Source of the DNA: Metabacillus crassostreae
GTDB taxonomy: Bacteria; Bacillota; Bacilli; Bacillales; Bacillaceae
Assembly: GCF_016908395.1 (NCBI RefSeq)
Contig: NZ_JAFBDU010000001.1
Span: 992,001-1,056,000 of the forward strand
Direction of reading: 5' to 3'
DNA: 64,000 nucleotides
The notes beneath the pieces were generated by a model, which was given only the letters and a program-made list of their open reading frames with translations, was not told the origin of the DNA and did not search any database. Shown piece by piece: positions 53,027 through 62,752 of the stretch (positions are counted from its first letter, which is position 1; each line of letters begins with the position of its first letter). The position numbers and the translations under genes are program-made.

Positions 53027-54271
53027 TCACCTATTATATGCAGGTTTTGCTTGGATCTTTTTCATAAAAGTACTTCTTGTGAACAACGGATACGTTATAG
53101 CTGTCAAAAGTAATATAGCACCAGATGCTTCCATTGTTAAAATGATATTTAATTTAGTACCAACTAACCCACCTATTAGTGTTCCTGTTAATAAATATAA
53201 ATTAAAAAAGGAATAAAAGATTGCCGTTCCTCTCCCCCTAATCATCTCAGGTATATTCTGCAAGAAGATCGTGCTAGTCGGAATTATTAATAGTGCATTG
53301 GTAAGTCCAAGGAACAAGCACCAAACTATCAATATTCCAAAATATATTTGCAAATCTAAAAAGAAGACTTTCTCAACAACGAACACGAACATATTACATA
53401 GACCTAAAGCACCAATTGAAGCATATAAAAATTTATAATGAGTGTATTTTTTTATTAAAACAGAACTAACTATTGCCCCTACTACAGTTCCAAAAGCATA
53501 TACACCCTCCATTAATCCAAACTCAATATTTGTAAGTTGAAATACTTGTAAAAGTACTGCTTTATAATTCGTTAAAAACATTCCTACTGAAATTAAAACT
53601 GGTAATAATAAAATCATCAAAAAGAGCAAAATTGGTACTCTGAACATTTCAGAAACACCTATGAGTAACTGTTTTCCATAAGAATGTTTATGAGTGGAAA
53701 CTTCTTTCTTTCTAATAACAGTTAGGCTCAAGATTAATGTTGCTGAAACAATATAAGAGATAGCATCAAGAAATAAGACGATTGTTATAGATTGAAAAGC
53801 TAGTAGGACACCAGCAATAATTGGTCCTGCTAGCTTTATAACAGCTAATGTTGTTTGAAACAATGCAATGCCCTCAGGTATACGGTGAAATCCTACGATG
53901 GTAGGGATAGAAGCCATCCTTGCAGGTTCAAAGATAGCTGTACCGACTCCCTGCAGAAACACAAGAATAATCAATAAAGTTGGACTTTCAATAAAACCCA
54001 TCATACAAAATACAATAAAACACCTGAAAATATCCGCATAGACCATCACCGATCCTCTTGAAAATTTATCAATGATCGGTCCAACAAAAGGTCCAAGAAT
54101 AACACCGGGTAACAATTGCGCTACGAACACTAAGCTGATTAAAAATGGACTAGCTGTAGTTGTTCCAATTAAAAATAACACAGCAGTTAAAGTCATAGCA
54201 TCTCCTAAGAAAGAAACGACAACCGCTAACCAATAGCGTATATAAACTTTATCCTTTAAAAGTGTTAGCAT
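53027..54271 (-). CDS. MFS transporter (MFS_5/DHA3-like efflux)
   Basis: 414 aa with 12 predicted helices. The loop DKFSRGSVMVYADIFRC between helices 2 and 3 is the MFS signature. The IPTIVGFHRIPEGIALFQTT segment and overall layout are like macrolide-efflux and YxaM-type exporters. AAGGAGG lies 8 bp before ATG. It is divergent from the SgrR-like regulator at 54495, with a 223-bp spacer, so the pair probably forms a regulator-exporter unit. Confidence 0.88.
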   Translation of the reverse strand: MLTLLKDKVYIRYWLAVVVSFLGDAMTLTAVLFLIGTTTASPFLISLVFVAQLLPGVILGPFVGPIIDKFSRGSVMVYADIFRCFIVFCMMGFIESPTLLIILVFLQGVGTAIFEPARMASIPTIVGFHRIPEGIALFQTTLAVIKLAGPIIAGVLLAFQSITIVLFLDAISYIVSATLILSLTVIRKKEVSTHKHSYGKQLLIGVSEMFRVPILLFLMILLLPVLISVGMFLTNYKAVLLQVFQLTNIEFGLMEGVYAFGTVVGAIVSSVLIKKYTHYKFLYASIGALGLCNMFVFVVEKVFFLDLQIYFGILIVWCLFLGLTNALLIIPTSTIFLQNIPEMIRGRGTAIFYSFFNLYLLTGTLIGGLVGTKLNIILTMEASGAILLLTAITYPLFTRSTFMKKIQAKPAYNR

Positions 54272-54494
54272 GAATTCACCTCCTTATTAGGAATTTATTA
54301 GCAAATAAACGTTCTGTTCCAATCATATTTCAGATATCACTCCTTCTTAGCAATGGGATCAACACCCTAATTAAAGATCTATAAAATCGTTTTAATACCA
54401 AAGAGCCGTTGTATTAAATGTAATACTGAAATAAAATGAGTAAAAGCGAAAAAAATTTATAGTTTTTGCACCTTTTATTTGAATGGAGAAAACC

Positions 54495-56264
54495 ATGAAA
54501 AAAATAGAGTATTTATTGTTATTAAGAAATGAGTTTTTCTTGAAGGATAATAACGAAGAAATTAAGGTTACTTCTAAAGAACTATCAAGTATTTTATCTA
54601 CTTCAGATAGAAATACAATTTACTTGATAAAACATTTTGTTTCCATGCATTATCTTGAATGGATTCCCGGAAAAGGTAGAGGAAATCGGTCTTCACTTAC
54701 ATTTTTTCTTGCCTTTACAGATATTGCTAGCTTGTATGTAAAGGAAATGGTAACAGAAAATAAAGTAATCGATGTCATTAATTTTGCCAATTCATATTTA
54801 TCAGAAAACGGACTACATGAGATTTACCGTCTCCTACATCAATCACTAGGACCACAAATAGAAAGAAATGATTCAGAGCTTACTACCAGAATAAAACTAT
54901 TGATTCCACAAGAAATATCAACGTTGGATCCCATAAATGTGCAATTGTACTCAGAGGCACATCTAATAAGTCAAATATACAATACCCTTGTTATATTCGA
55001 TGAAAAGCAAGAAAAACTGTTGCCTTCACTGGCTTATGATTGGCAACCAAAGGAAGGTGGAAGGAAGTGGACTTTCCTTTTAAGAAAGTCAGTGCAGTTT
55101 CATAGTGGTGATTTTCTTACATCAAAGGATATAGCTTTTACTTTTAATAAACTACTTAATGCTCCCTGTTCAACTATTCATTCCTTAATAAAAGATATAA
55201 AGGAAGTAGAAATCGTAACTGACCATATTATTAGTTTTCATCTAACAGAAGTAAATCACTTTTTCCCAAGAGTCATTTCGTCTTTTCAATGTTCTATTTT
55301 ACACCACCTTTATGATGATAAAGATAATCCAAATGGCACAGGTCCTTTTTTTGTAAAAAAGCATGATCAGCTATTTATTCAATTAGAAGCGTTTCAGCAT
55401 TATTTCCAAGAAAGAGCACTCATTGATCAAGTAGACATTTGGATGGATAAATTTTCACAACAGATACCTAATAATATCTCACAATTACAAACATCAGCTA
55501 TTGAATCTAAGATAGAAGACATAACACATCACCAACAACTATTAGGTAGTAGATTTTTGATTTTTAATTCTGTGAAGAAAGGTCCAGTTCTAGATAAAAA
55601 TCTTCGTCTATCACTCATAAACTTAGTCAATCCTACAACAATGATACAAGAACTAGGTGGCAATCGTATCTCAATAGCGAATAGTTTTCTACCAAGGATT
55701 AGTGAAAATAGTAAAACGAAGAACTTCTCTATAGAAAGAGCTAAGAATTTTTTAAAGGAAAGTCATTATTCTGGTGAAACCCTACAACTATTTTATTTTC
55801 ATTTAAACGAAGGTCATGAAACAGCTTCATGGATAAAAAAACAAGCAAATTACATTGGTTTATCAATCAATATTAATCCCATTTCACCTAAAGCAATTCC
55901 TAAGCTTCAGTTAAATAGTCATGCTGATATTATCCTTTTTTCATCTATATTAAGTAAAGACACTGAGTTAAGCTTATTAATGCTTTTCGAAAGTGAGTTC
56001 TCTTTTATCAGACCTTTTTTACCAAAAGAAATAAAGAAATATATTGACAACCAATTAGTATTTTTTAAGCTAAGTGAAGATACAAACGAAAGATATCGAG
56101 CATTACTGAAAATCGAAGGTTATTTAAAGGAAAACTTAGTTCTTCATTTTTTGTACCATTCAACTAATACACTAAATTATCAATCTCATGTAAAAGGAAT
56201 GGAATTTAATTCATATGGTTTAATAGATTTCAAAAAAATTTGGATTCAACCTGATTTTTTGTGA
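54495..56264 (+). CDS. SgrR-family regulator with solute-binding domain
   Basis: 589 aa. The first 115 residues form the SgrR_N winged-helix region (LSSILSTSDRNTIYLIKHF, WIPGKGRGNRSSLTFFLAF). The rest is a periplasmic-binding-like SBP_bac_5 domain (LDPINVQLYSEAHLISQIYN, PSLAYDWQPKEGGRKWTFLL, DFLTSKDIAFTFNKLL, NGTGPFFVK). E. coli SgrR uses this layout to sense sugar-phosphate stress. Here it faces an MFS exporter gene, so it probably senses the exported molecule. The start is ATG at 54495, 6 bp after GGAG; the ATG at 54483 is too early. Confidence 0.9.
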   Translation: MKKIEYLLLLRNEFFLKDNNEEIKVTSKELSSILSTSDRNTIYLIKHFVSMHYLEWIPGKGRGNRSSLTFFLAFTDIASLYVKEMVTENKVIDVINFANSYLSENGLHEIYRLLHQSLGPQIERNDSELTTRIKLLIPQEISTLDPINVQLYSEAHLISQIYNTLVIFDEKQEKLLPSLAYDWQPKEGGRKWTFLLRKSVQFHSGDFLTSKDIAFTFNKLLNAPCSTIHSLIKDIKEVEIVTDHIISFHLTEVNHFFPRVISSFQCSILHHLYDDKDNPNGTGPFFVKKHDQLFIQLEAFQHYFQERALIDQVDIWMDKFSQQIPNNISQLQTSAIESKIEDITHHQQLLGSRFLIFNSVKKGPVLDKNLRLSLINLVNPTTMIQELGGNRISIANSFLPRISENSKTKNFSIERAKNFLKESHYSGETLQLFYFHLNEGHETASWIKKQANYIGLSININPISPKAIPKLQLNSHADIILFSSILSKDTELSLLMLFESEFSFIRPFLPKEIKKYIDNQLVFFKLSEDTNERYRALLKIEGYLKENLVLHFLYHSTNTLNYQSHVKGMEFNSYGLIDFKKIWIQPDFL

Positions 56265-56394
56265 TATATATTTTTGCGAAACATTTAGATATTAAACTTC
56301 ATTGATTCGAAGAAGGATTAGATTAAAAGCAAAAATGTATTTTAAGACACAACGCGTAGAACAATATTATTTGATTTTTAGAAAAGAAGAGGCT

Positions 56395-56690
56395 GGGTCA
56401 TAGTAGACAAAATCAAAAAATCTATTGAAGATGACAAATAAAAACCCGAACTATTAGGCGAATGAAATTGCACCTAATAATTCGGGTTTATTATTAGCTT
56501 AAATACCTATTTTTAAGAACTAGTGGAATGGAGCGGAAGACACTAGGGCCCTACTTAGAATAGAGGAAGTGCTAAGACCTAGGCAGGAGGTGTAGCTGAA
56601 GGAGGCTTAGCTTTCTCCCCGGCGAAAGCGAGTGTCTGCAGTGCAATGGAACGAACTTGTTTCTTTCAGCTTAACTGGATTTAGATTTAT
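56395..56690. repeat. Dispersed repeat family 2, copy B
   Basis: GC-richer stretch carrying the hairpin AAACCCGAACTATTAGG / CCTAATAATTCGGGTTT (56442-56489), then TTATTAGCTTAAATAC and ACTAGTGGAATGGAGCGG. A later block reads GGCGAAAGCGAGTGTCTGC and GGAACGAAC. Parts recur at 5700-5868. The interior echoes common non-coding Bacillus repeats. No coding capacity; the hairpin may terminate transcripts. Confidence 0.65.
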
Positions 56691-56780
56691 TCGTCTTTTT
56701 GTATGACTTCTTTAATTATGTACCTGCCTCCTCTTTTCATTTATTACTGGCAATTTACCTAATCATAACGAAGAAAAATG

Positions 56781-56951
56781 TTATTTTCTTGATTTATAAT
56801 CAGGAGCAATTAATATTCCAATCAGCACAAGTCCATAGCCACTCATACGATAGATCCGATTATCATCTAAATCAGATGTTATATACAAACCCAAAATAGT
56901 GATAAACATCCCAATTAATGCGACCATGATGCCTACTATCATTCTTTTCAT
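56781..56951 (-). CDS. Small two-helix membrane protein (56 aa)
   Basis: AAAGGGATGG lies just before ATG at 56951. The peptide MKRMIVGIMVALIGMFITIL... has a helix at 4-24, a polar turn (SDLDDNRIYRMSG), a second helix at 38-50 and a basic end (APDYKSRK). It begins 14 bp after the DUF418 gene stop, so it is probably co-transcribed and may be a subunit of it. No family recognised. Confidence 0.65.
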   Translation of the reverse strand: MKRMIVGIMVALIGMFITILGLYITSDLDDNRIYRMSGYGLVLIGILIAPDYKSRK

Positions 56952-56965
56952 TTAATACCATCCCT

Positions 56966-58147
56966 TTATAATTGAACAGAATTTTCGTGATTATGATTTT
57001 TTTTTCGATTTAAGGTAATATTAGTACCAAACCTTAACACTTTTTCCACAGGACCCATTTGAAAGTGTTTAAGATACCATGAACTGACATACAGTTGGAG
57101 CGCAAATACCCCTAGAGCTATCAAACTAGCATTTATTAGTCCAAGCTTTCCAAATTGTCCAAGTCCATAGCCATAGAAAATAAATGTACAGATTATTGTT
57201 TGAAGTAGATAATTACTTAGTGAGAGTACCCCAATATCTTCAAACTTCTTAACTAACTTGTAGTTTTGAGTAATGGTATATAATAATGCAAACAAACAGA
57301 TATATCCTAAAGCTAAGAGATTTCCTCCAAGCATCCCCATTACCCCACTCCATGAACCGTCTGGAACAAACAAATAAACACTTTTGAAAATAATGCCAAT
57401 AGGCAACAAAACAGAGGCTCCAACACAATAATAGATCTTCTCCCTTTCTAAATTCATGAACCAGTTTCTTTTAGCAGCATACATACCAATTAGAAATAAT
57501 GATGCGGAGAATATAGGCATAAGTAAAACAATAATGAAAAATAACTCATCTGAAAGATCAAGTGGCATTTCAGTTATTCGATGATGCTTAATCTCTGAAT
57601 AGCTGCCGTTTCCATAAACATCAATTGTTTGAAGAACATACTCTTTCATTTGATTTTTTTCTGAAGGAGTTTCTTCAATAACACCTCCATAACCTATTAA
57701 TGAAGTGAGAAAAAGTAATAACATCCCCCAAATTAATAAGGTTTTCGGCTTTCTATTTAAAAACATTAAAAGAAAGATCATCATACAGCCATAAAAAAGT
57801 AATATATCACCTTCCCATAAAAACTCTGAATGAAGGAAACCAAGAACCACTAAAATGATTGCTCTTTTTATAAAGGTCCTTTTTATTTTCATTCCTTTCA
57901 TTTGTAAGCTCTCATACATCTTTATCATGGAATAACCAAAAAGAAATGTGAAAATTGGCATAAAGCTACTTTCAACAAAAATTTTTATAACATAATAAAA
58001 CACTTTATCGTTGGGTGAAACAGAATAATATTGAAGCTCATCTTTTCCCCATATTCCATATTGAAAGATCAGCATATTTGCCAGCAAAATACCTAATAAA
58101 CTAAAACCTCTCATAGCATCTATTGCTTTAACTCTTGAAGTTTTCAT
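56966..58147 (-). CDS. DUF418-family membrane protein (YeiB type)
   Basis: The 393-aa protein is multi-helical (about eight to ten segments). It has the N-terminal signature AIDAMRGFSLLGILLANMLIF and the C-terminal GVLSLSNYLLQTIICTFIFY. The DUF418 family is related to acyltransferases, and its function is undefined. The start is ATG at 58147, 8 bp after GAGGAGAGGG; six extra codons precede it. It is followed by the small membrane gene at 56781. Confidence 0.85.
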   Translation of the reverse strand: MKTSRVKAIDAMRGFSLLGILLANMLIFQYGIWGKDELQYYSVSPNDKVFYYVIKIFVESSFMPIFTFLFGYSMIKMYESLQMKGMKIKRTFIKRAIILVVLGFLHSEFLWEGDILLFYGCMMIFLLMFLNRKPKTLLIWGMLLLFLTSLIGYGGVIEETPSEKNQMKEYVLQTIDVYGNGSYSEIKHHRITEMPLDLSDELFFIIVLLMPIFSASLFLIGMYAAKRNWFMNLEREKIYYCVGASVLLPIGIIFKSVYLFVPDGSWSGVMGMLGGNLLALGYICLFALLYTITQNYKLVKKFEDIGVLSLSNYLLQTIICTFIFYGYGLGQFGKLGLINASLIALGVFALQLYVSSWYLKHFQMGPVEKVLRFGTNITLNRKKNHNHENSVQL

Positions 58148-58296
58148 TTTCAACCCTCTCCTCACATTGATACATTTACTTTACTTTCTCAAGCTTTCGT
58201 AAAAGAAACCACTATATTACGAACGGTTAAATTTTTACAATTTTGTTTAACTTCTGGTAAGGTTCGTATGCTAGGATTGTTGTGAGGTGACACAAG

Positions 58297-59001
58297 ATGG
58301 AAGATAAAAGAATACTAATTGTTGATGATGAAAAAGCCATCGTAAAAATGTTGGAAACAGTATTGCGAAAGGAAGGTTTTCAACTAATAAATAAAGCTTT
58401 TTGTATAAAAGATGCATTACAAATTTTACAGAATCATTCTGTTGACATTATTATTTTAGATGTCATGCTACCAGATCAAAGCGGATTCGATGCTTTACCA
58501 AAAATAAGACAACTATCACAAGCTTATGTGTTGTTTTTAACTGCAAAAACCTCTGATTTAGATGTATTAACTGGTTTCGCGATCGGTGGTGATGATTATG
58601 TAACAAAGCCATTTAATCCGTTAGAAATTGTAGCTAGATTAAAAGCTTTCTTAAGAAGAACAACAAAAACGACTCAGTTACAAGAATATGCTACTACTAA
58701 ATATGATTTTGGTCGTTTCATTCTTTATTCCGAATCAGGAGAATTATTTGTTAAGAATCAACCTGTCTCTTGTCCTGCACAAGTGTATATGTTGTTATTA
58801 TATTTTTGTAAACATCCTAATAAAATCTTATCAAAATCAGAATTACTAGAAGCTGTTTGGGGATTTGATCATTATGGTGATGATAATACAGTGGCCGTGC
58901 ACATTCGCAGAATTAGAGAAAGAATTGAGGAAGATCCTAGTAACCCAAAACTCCTCATCACAGTAAGGGGATTAGGTTATAAGTTAGTGAGGACTTCCTG
59001 A
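58297..59001 (+). CDS. OmpR-family response regulator
   Basis: 234 aa. The receiver domain has D10/D11, phosphorylated D55 (IIILDVMLPD), T82 and K104 (VTKPFNPLE). The winged-helix DNA-binding domain follows (LSKSELLEAVWGF, DNTVAVHIRRIRERIEEDP, ITVRGLGYKLV). GAGGTGAC lies 9 bp before ATG. The TGATG overlap with the next gene couples it to its sensor kinase. The target genes may include the divergent DUF418 operon, which is 150 bp away. Confidence 0.92.
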   Translation: MEDKRILIVDDEKAIVKMLETVLRKEGFQLINKAFCIKDALQILQNHSVDIIILDVMLPDQSGFDALPKIRQLSQAYVLFLTAKTSDLDVLTGFAIGGDDYVTKPFNPLEIVARLKAFLRRTTKTTQLQEYATTKYDFGRFILYSESGELFVKNQPVSCPAQVYMLLLYFCKHPNKILSKSELLEAVWGFDHYGDDNTVAVHIRRIRERIEEDPSNPKLLITVRGLGYKLVRTS

Positions 59002-60746
59002 TGAAATCACTTAGAAATAGATTAATCTTTCACTTTTCATTACAATTCATTTGTATTTCTATTGCTATTGCGTTAATTGTCGTTATTTTATTTATGTTAC
59101 TTTTGACACATATTGTAAATGAAGAGTTAAAAATGAATCTTACTGAAGGCTCACTCGAAGGAATCATAACTGAGACAGAAATTAAAAATGATCAAGCTAA
59201 TATTCCTGAAAATTGGAGAGGATTGCTTAAGAAGAAAAAGATGTGGGTTCAAATTATTAATAAAAACGGCCGTGTCATTGAAAGTTATAATACCCCCTCT
59301 GACATTCCAAAATATTATTCAATTAGTGAAATTCATACAATCAATCAAACAAAAATGGTAAATGAATATAGTACTGTTTCTGATCTTGATACTACATATG
59401 AGGAGCCTTATTACTTTATACTCGGTTTTGATGATTTACAAACAAAAAAACTAAAAAATCTTTTCTCTACCTATAGTGTTAATGGCAAAATTCCACAAAA
59501 GGATCTGCAAGAGATAGATAAAACATTACTAAAAAATAATGAAACAATTCATGTTATAAATGGTAATGGTGATATTATCCAATCTGTCGGGAACAAGGAT
59601 GATCATATTGATCAATACCTACCTTTAGATTTATTAGTTAGAGAAAAAGTCCCTGGTCTTTATTTATCAGGAACTTCTTTTTATCACGATCCTATTTCAG
59701 ATTTAATTTGGTTACACATAACTCCAAAAGAAAAAGAAGAACCGTCTAAGTTAACTACCTTAGAACAATTTGTTATTGCAACTGTTATAGTTGGCGCTAC
59801 AGTTTTTATCCTTACAATCTCACTTTCTATATGGAACGGGTTTCGTTATGGACAGCCTTTATTAATTTTCACAAGCTGGCTAGAACGAATGGGTAACAGA
59901 CAGTATGACGAAGTATTAACTGAAAAGGAACGCAAAAAAATATTCCGTAGAAATGGTAAAGTACGTGTAAGGTACCGTTTATATCGAGAAGTTATAAACG
60001 CATTTTATGAAATGACAGAAAGACTAACAGCTTCAGAAAAAGAAAAACAACAATTAGAAAAAACGAGAGAAGAATGGATAACCGGAATTTCACATGATTT
60101 AAGAACTCCTCTTTCTTCAATGAAAGGTTATGGACATATACTAGAAAGTGGCCATTATGATTGGTCCAGAGAGGAATTAATTGAGATCGGAAATACCATT
60201 ATTGAAAAAAGTGACTATATGCATACTCTTGTAGAAGATTTTATGCTAACATTTCAGTTGAAAAATAAAGCACTTCCCCTCACAATCGAGCTTACTAACA
60301 TAAATTGTATAACAAATAATATTGTAACTAAATTTCAGAAAGATAGAACTATTACCAATACATCTTTTCTTTTTCAGCAAAGCTGTGAAGCATCCTATGT
60401 AGCAATTGATAAGAAATGGTTTGAAAGAATGGTGGATAACTTAATATTTAATAGTATTAAACACAACCCTCCAGGAGTTCTTATTACAGTAGCCGTAAAA
60501 TATGAACCTACTACAAACTATACAATTTTATCTATAGAGGATAATGGAATAGGAATGGATAATAACACACGTGAACAATTATTTAGTCGCTATCATAGAG
60601 GAACTAGTACAGAAGAAAAAGTCGATGGTACTGGCTTGGGAATGAACATCGCTAAAGGAATTGCTGAATTACATCAAGCCACAATTGATGTGGAAACAGA
60701 ATTAAATAAAGGAACAATTGTTAAAATCAGTTTCCCTCCTTCTTAA
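59001..60746 (+). CDS. Two-component sensor histidine kinase
   Basis: 581 aa. Helices at 10-37 and 257-279 enclose an extracytoplasmic sensor domain of about 215 residues with no known motif. The cytoplasmic part holds a HisKA domain with H365 (TGISHDLRTPLSSMKGYG), the N box DNLIFNSIKHNPPG, G1 EDNGIGMD and G2 GTGLGMNIAKG. Its start overlaps the regulator stop (TGATG). An envelope or peptide stimulus is plausible but not shown. Confidence 0.92.
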   Translation: MKSLRNRLIFHFSLQFICISIAIALIVVILFMLLLTHIVNEELKMNLTEGSLEGIITETEIKNDQANIPENWRGLLKKKKMWVQIINKNGRVIESYNTPSDIPKYYSISEIHTINQTKMVNEYSTVSDLDTTYEEPYYFILGFDDLQTKKLKNLFSTYSVNGKIPQKDLQEIDKTLLKNNETIHVINGNGDIIQSVGNKDDHIDQYLPLDLLVREKVPGLYLSGTSFYHDPISDLIWLHITPKEKEEPSKLTTLEQFVIATVIVGATVFILTISLSIWNGFRYGQPLLIFTSWLERMGNRQYDEVLTEKERKKIFRRNGKVRVRYRLYREVINAFYEMTERLTASEKEKQQLEKTREEWITGISHDLRTPLSSMKGYGHILESGHYDWSREELIEIGNTIIEKSDYMHTLVEDFMLTFQLKNKALPLTIELTNINCITNNIVTKFQKDRTITNTSFLFQQSCEASYVAIDKKWFERMVDNLIFNSIKHNPPGVLITVAVKYEPTTNYTILSIEDNGIGMDNNTREQLFSRYHRGTSTEEKVDGTGLGMNIAKGIAELHQATIDVETELNKGTIVKISFPPS

Positions 60747-60767
60747 ATAAAGGACATTTGATTACAT

Positions 60768-60805
60768 ACGTGTTGGAACTAGTTATTTACCTTGTTCCAA
60801 CACGT
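60768..60805. terminator. Inverted repeat between converging genes
   Basis: ACGTGTTGGAAC (60768-60779) pairs with GTTCCAACACGT (60794-60805). It lies between the kinase and the converging DUF3891 gene and has no strong T-run. Confidence 0.55.
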
Positions 60806-60818
60806 AAATACATCAAAA

Positions 60819-61583
60819 CTATTGCTGATCAAGAACTCGAACTTGGCGAATGCTTAAAGGTGTTTTAGCAAAGGCTTCAATAATTCCGAGGTCTTGTATA
60901 TGTTTTTTAAGTACAAATCTCATTGGAATTCCAACAAGGAAATTCTTTTTAAACGGAAAAGGTTTTACACTTACTTCATTTTGATTATTCCAAACAACCT
61001 GAAATTTATTCTCTGGTAAAAAAGAAAATGGTTGTGAGATCCCCTGCTGAAACCACTTATGAACTTTATTTCCTGTTGCACCAGCTTCCTGCAAACATAC
61101 AAATAACGAAAGAGAATCACATAATTTTAATAAATCATAATGAAATTTTATTCCTTTATCATCACATTGAATTGTTGATTTAATATTCTTCTGTCTTTTG
61201 TGTTCATGATTAAGAAAGTTCGTTATCCTCATATCTGATTCTAAGTCATTGAAAAAATTCACGTAATGTATACTACAAATTAACGCAGCATATAAACTGC
61301 TATTTTGAATTTCATTCAAACCTTTTGTATAAAATGATAATTTTATTGATTCAGGAAAATCAATAAAGCTATATGGTTGTGAAGATTTGTCATTCCATAC
61401 TGGTGACTCATCCAAATCAATCCATGACCTATCATGTTGTGCAATAGCAAAAAGTGCATCTTCTTTTCTCTCGTTGTTAATAAATAAATCACCTTTCCAA
61501 TGCTTTGCAAATGTTTCAGATAAAAGTGCATGCTCATGTTGCTCAGTCATTACAAAAGTTGTTGCTGTTTCATATACGATCAT
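60819..61583 (-). CDS. DUF3891-family protein
   Basis: The 254-aa protein matches the DUF3891 pattern: VMTEQHEHALLSETFAKHW, AIAQHDRSWIDLDESPVWN, PYSFIDFPESIKLSFYTKG and SSLYAALICSIHYVNFF. The conserved His and Asp residues (EQHEH, QHDRSW, SIHY) suggest a metal-dependent HD-like hydrolase, but no activity is known. A poor ribosome binding site (AAAGAG) precedes the start. The gene is single. Confidence 0.8.
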   Translation of the reverse strand: MIVYETATTFVMTEQHEHALLSETFAKHWKGDLFINNERKEDALFAIAQHDRSWIDLDESPVWNDKSSQPYSFIDFPESIKLSFYTKGLNEIQNSSLYAALICSIHYVNFFNDLESDMRITNFLNHEHKRQKNIKSTIQCDDKGIKFHYDLLKLCDSLSLFVCLQEAGATGNKVHKWFQQGISQPFSFLPENKFQVVWNNQNEVSVKPFPFKKNFLVGIPMRFVLKKHIQDLGIIEAFAKTPLSIRQVRVLDQQ

Positions 61584-61768
61584 CTCTTTAAAGCTCCCTC
61601 TTTTATATTTGTAAAATAAAGATTTAGATCTCTAATCAATAAAATTTGTGAAACTAACTTTCAATAAATGGTAATTTCTCCTTTTTATATTCATTTGAAG
61701 TGTACATGATTTTATTATATAAGGCGCACTATATTTATGTACCAAATAACCCAATGGAGGGATTTTTA

Positions 61769-62419
61769 ATGGAAAATCAAATGAACCAACAAAATATGCA
61801 ACAAGGAATGAAGGAATCACCTACTATGCAACCACAAATGAATCATGGTGGTCATGAAATGTTTGAAGCACATGAAGTGCTTTCAGGTATGATTGGTTTT
61901 TTAGATCAATATAAAATGTATGATCAAAATATTCAAGATCAAGAATTAAAAGGAATTTTACAACGTCAGCATACGTTTATGAATGACTGTTACAATGTGA
62001 TGGTAGAAGCATTTACTACTGGAAATGATCCTTCACATCCAACCCAAAGCTATAAAATGCAACAAAGCAATGATATTATCTATGGCTTAAAGCCTTCACA
62101 AGCAAAAAAACCGGTCCAAGCTGTTAATGAACTTACAGAACAATGTATTTCAGGTTTTATGCTTTGTCAATGTAAGTCAATGTCAGGATCATTAACTATG
62201 GCAGCATGTGAAATTACTAACCCTGTATTACGTCGTGTAGTTGCTGATAGTGTACCTAACTTTATTGAAATGGCTTACGAAATATTCTTATATCAAAACA
62301 AACACAACTACTACCAAGTTCCACAATTACAACAACAAGATATGAACCAAATGTTAAATGCATATACAACATCATCAACTAGTGGTGCAATGAATCAACA
62401 ACCTAAATATATGCAATAG
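61769..62419 (+). CDS. CotF-family spore coat protein
   Basis: 216 aa. A Gln/Met/Asn-rich leader (MENQMNQQNMQQGMKESPTM) precedes a ferritin-like helical coat F domain (EMFEAHEVLSGMIGFLDQYK, LKGILQRQHTFMNDCYNVMV, NPVLRRVVADSVPNFIEMAY) and a Gln-rich tail. The start is ATG at 61769, 8 bp after GGAGGG; 23 codons upstream lack a site. It is a spore coat component in the outer spore layers of Bacillus. The following 62420-62600 region holds a small-RNA-like unit. Confidence 0.85.
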   Translation: MENQMNQQNMQQGMKESPTMQPQMNHGGHEMFEAHEVLSGMIGFLDQYKMYDQNIQDQELKGILQRQHTFMNDCYNVMVEAFTTGNDPSHPTQSYKMQQSNDIIYGLKPSQAKKPVQAVNELTEQCISGFMLCQCKSMSGSLTMAACEITNPVLRRVVADSVPNFIEMAYEIFLYQNKHNYYQVPQLQQQDMNQMLNAYTTSSTSGAMNQQPKYMQ

Positions 62420-62461
62420 ACTAAAACATTAAAAATTCCATTATTTAGTCTTGACTATTAC

Positions 62462-62490
62462 TTTACAAAGAGATTTCTACATGTTAAGAT
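62462..62490 (+). promoter_or_regulatory. Extended -10 sigma-A promoter of the small RNA
   Basis: TTTACA (62462-62467), a 17-bp spacer and TGTTAAGAT, with TAAGAT at 62485-62490 and the TGn extension at 62482-62484. It would start transcripts near 62497, just before the first stem. Confidence 0.65.
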
Positions 62491-62496
62491 TTAAAA

Positions 62497-62600
62497 AATT
62501 ATCCTCTTCGAAACATTCGCTTGTTGCGGGACACTTAACCATGTACGGGTCGAAGGGGATAATAAGTGACTACACGTTAAGTGTAGTCACTTTTTTATTT
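62497..62600 (+). ncRNA. Candidate structured small RNA (about 100 nt)
   Basis: From a good promoter the predicted transcript folds into a 14-bp stem (ATTATCCTCTTCGA 62498-62511 with TCGAAGGGGATAAT 62550-62563, one G-U pair) closing a 38-nt loop. A terminator hairpin AAGTGACTACAC / GTGTAGTCACTT (62564-62592) with a T-run follows at once. It has no coding frame with a ribosome binding site. I do not recognise it as a known Rfam family. It could be a trans-acting small RNA, or an attenuator for the 62753 gene, which begins 150 bp later. Confidence 0.6.
62564..62600 (+). terminator. Rho-independent terminator of the small RNA
   Basis: Perfect 12-bp stem AAGTGACTACAC / GTGTAGTCACTT with GTTAA loop, followed by TTTTTTATTTG. 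Confidence 0.85.
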
Positions 62601-62752
62601 GAATATTTTTTAAGATACGATGATAGATTTAGTTTTTTCTCCTAAAATAATAGTGATATTACACTTTTTCTGATATTATAAAATTATGTATGAATTATAT
62701 TATTGAGTTTTGAAATGACGACGATTAATGGTGTATTCTAGGAGGAGCTACT

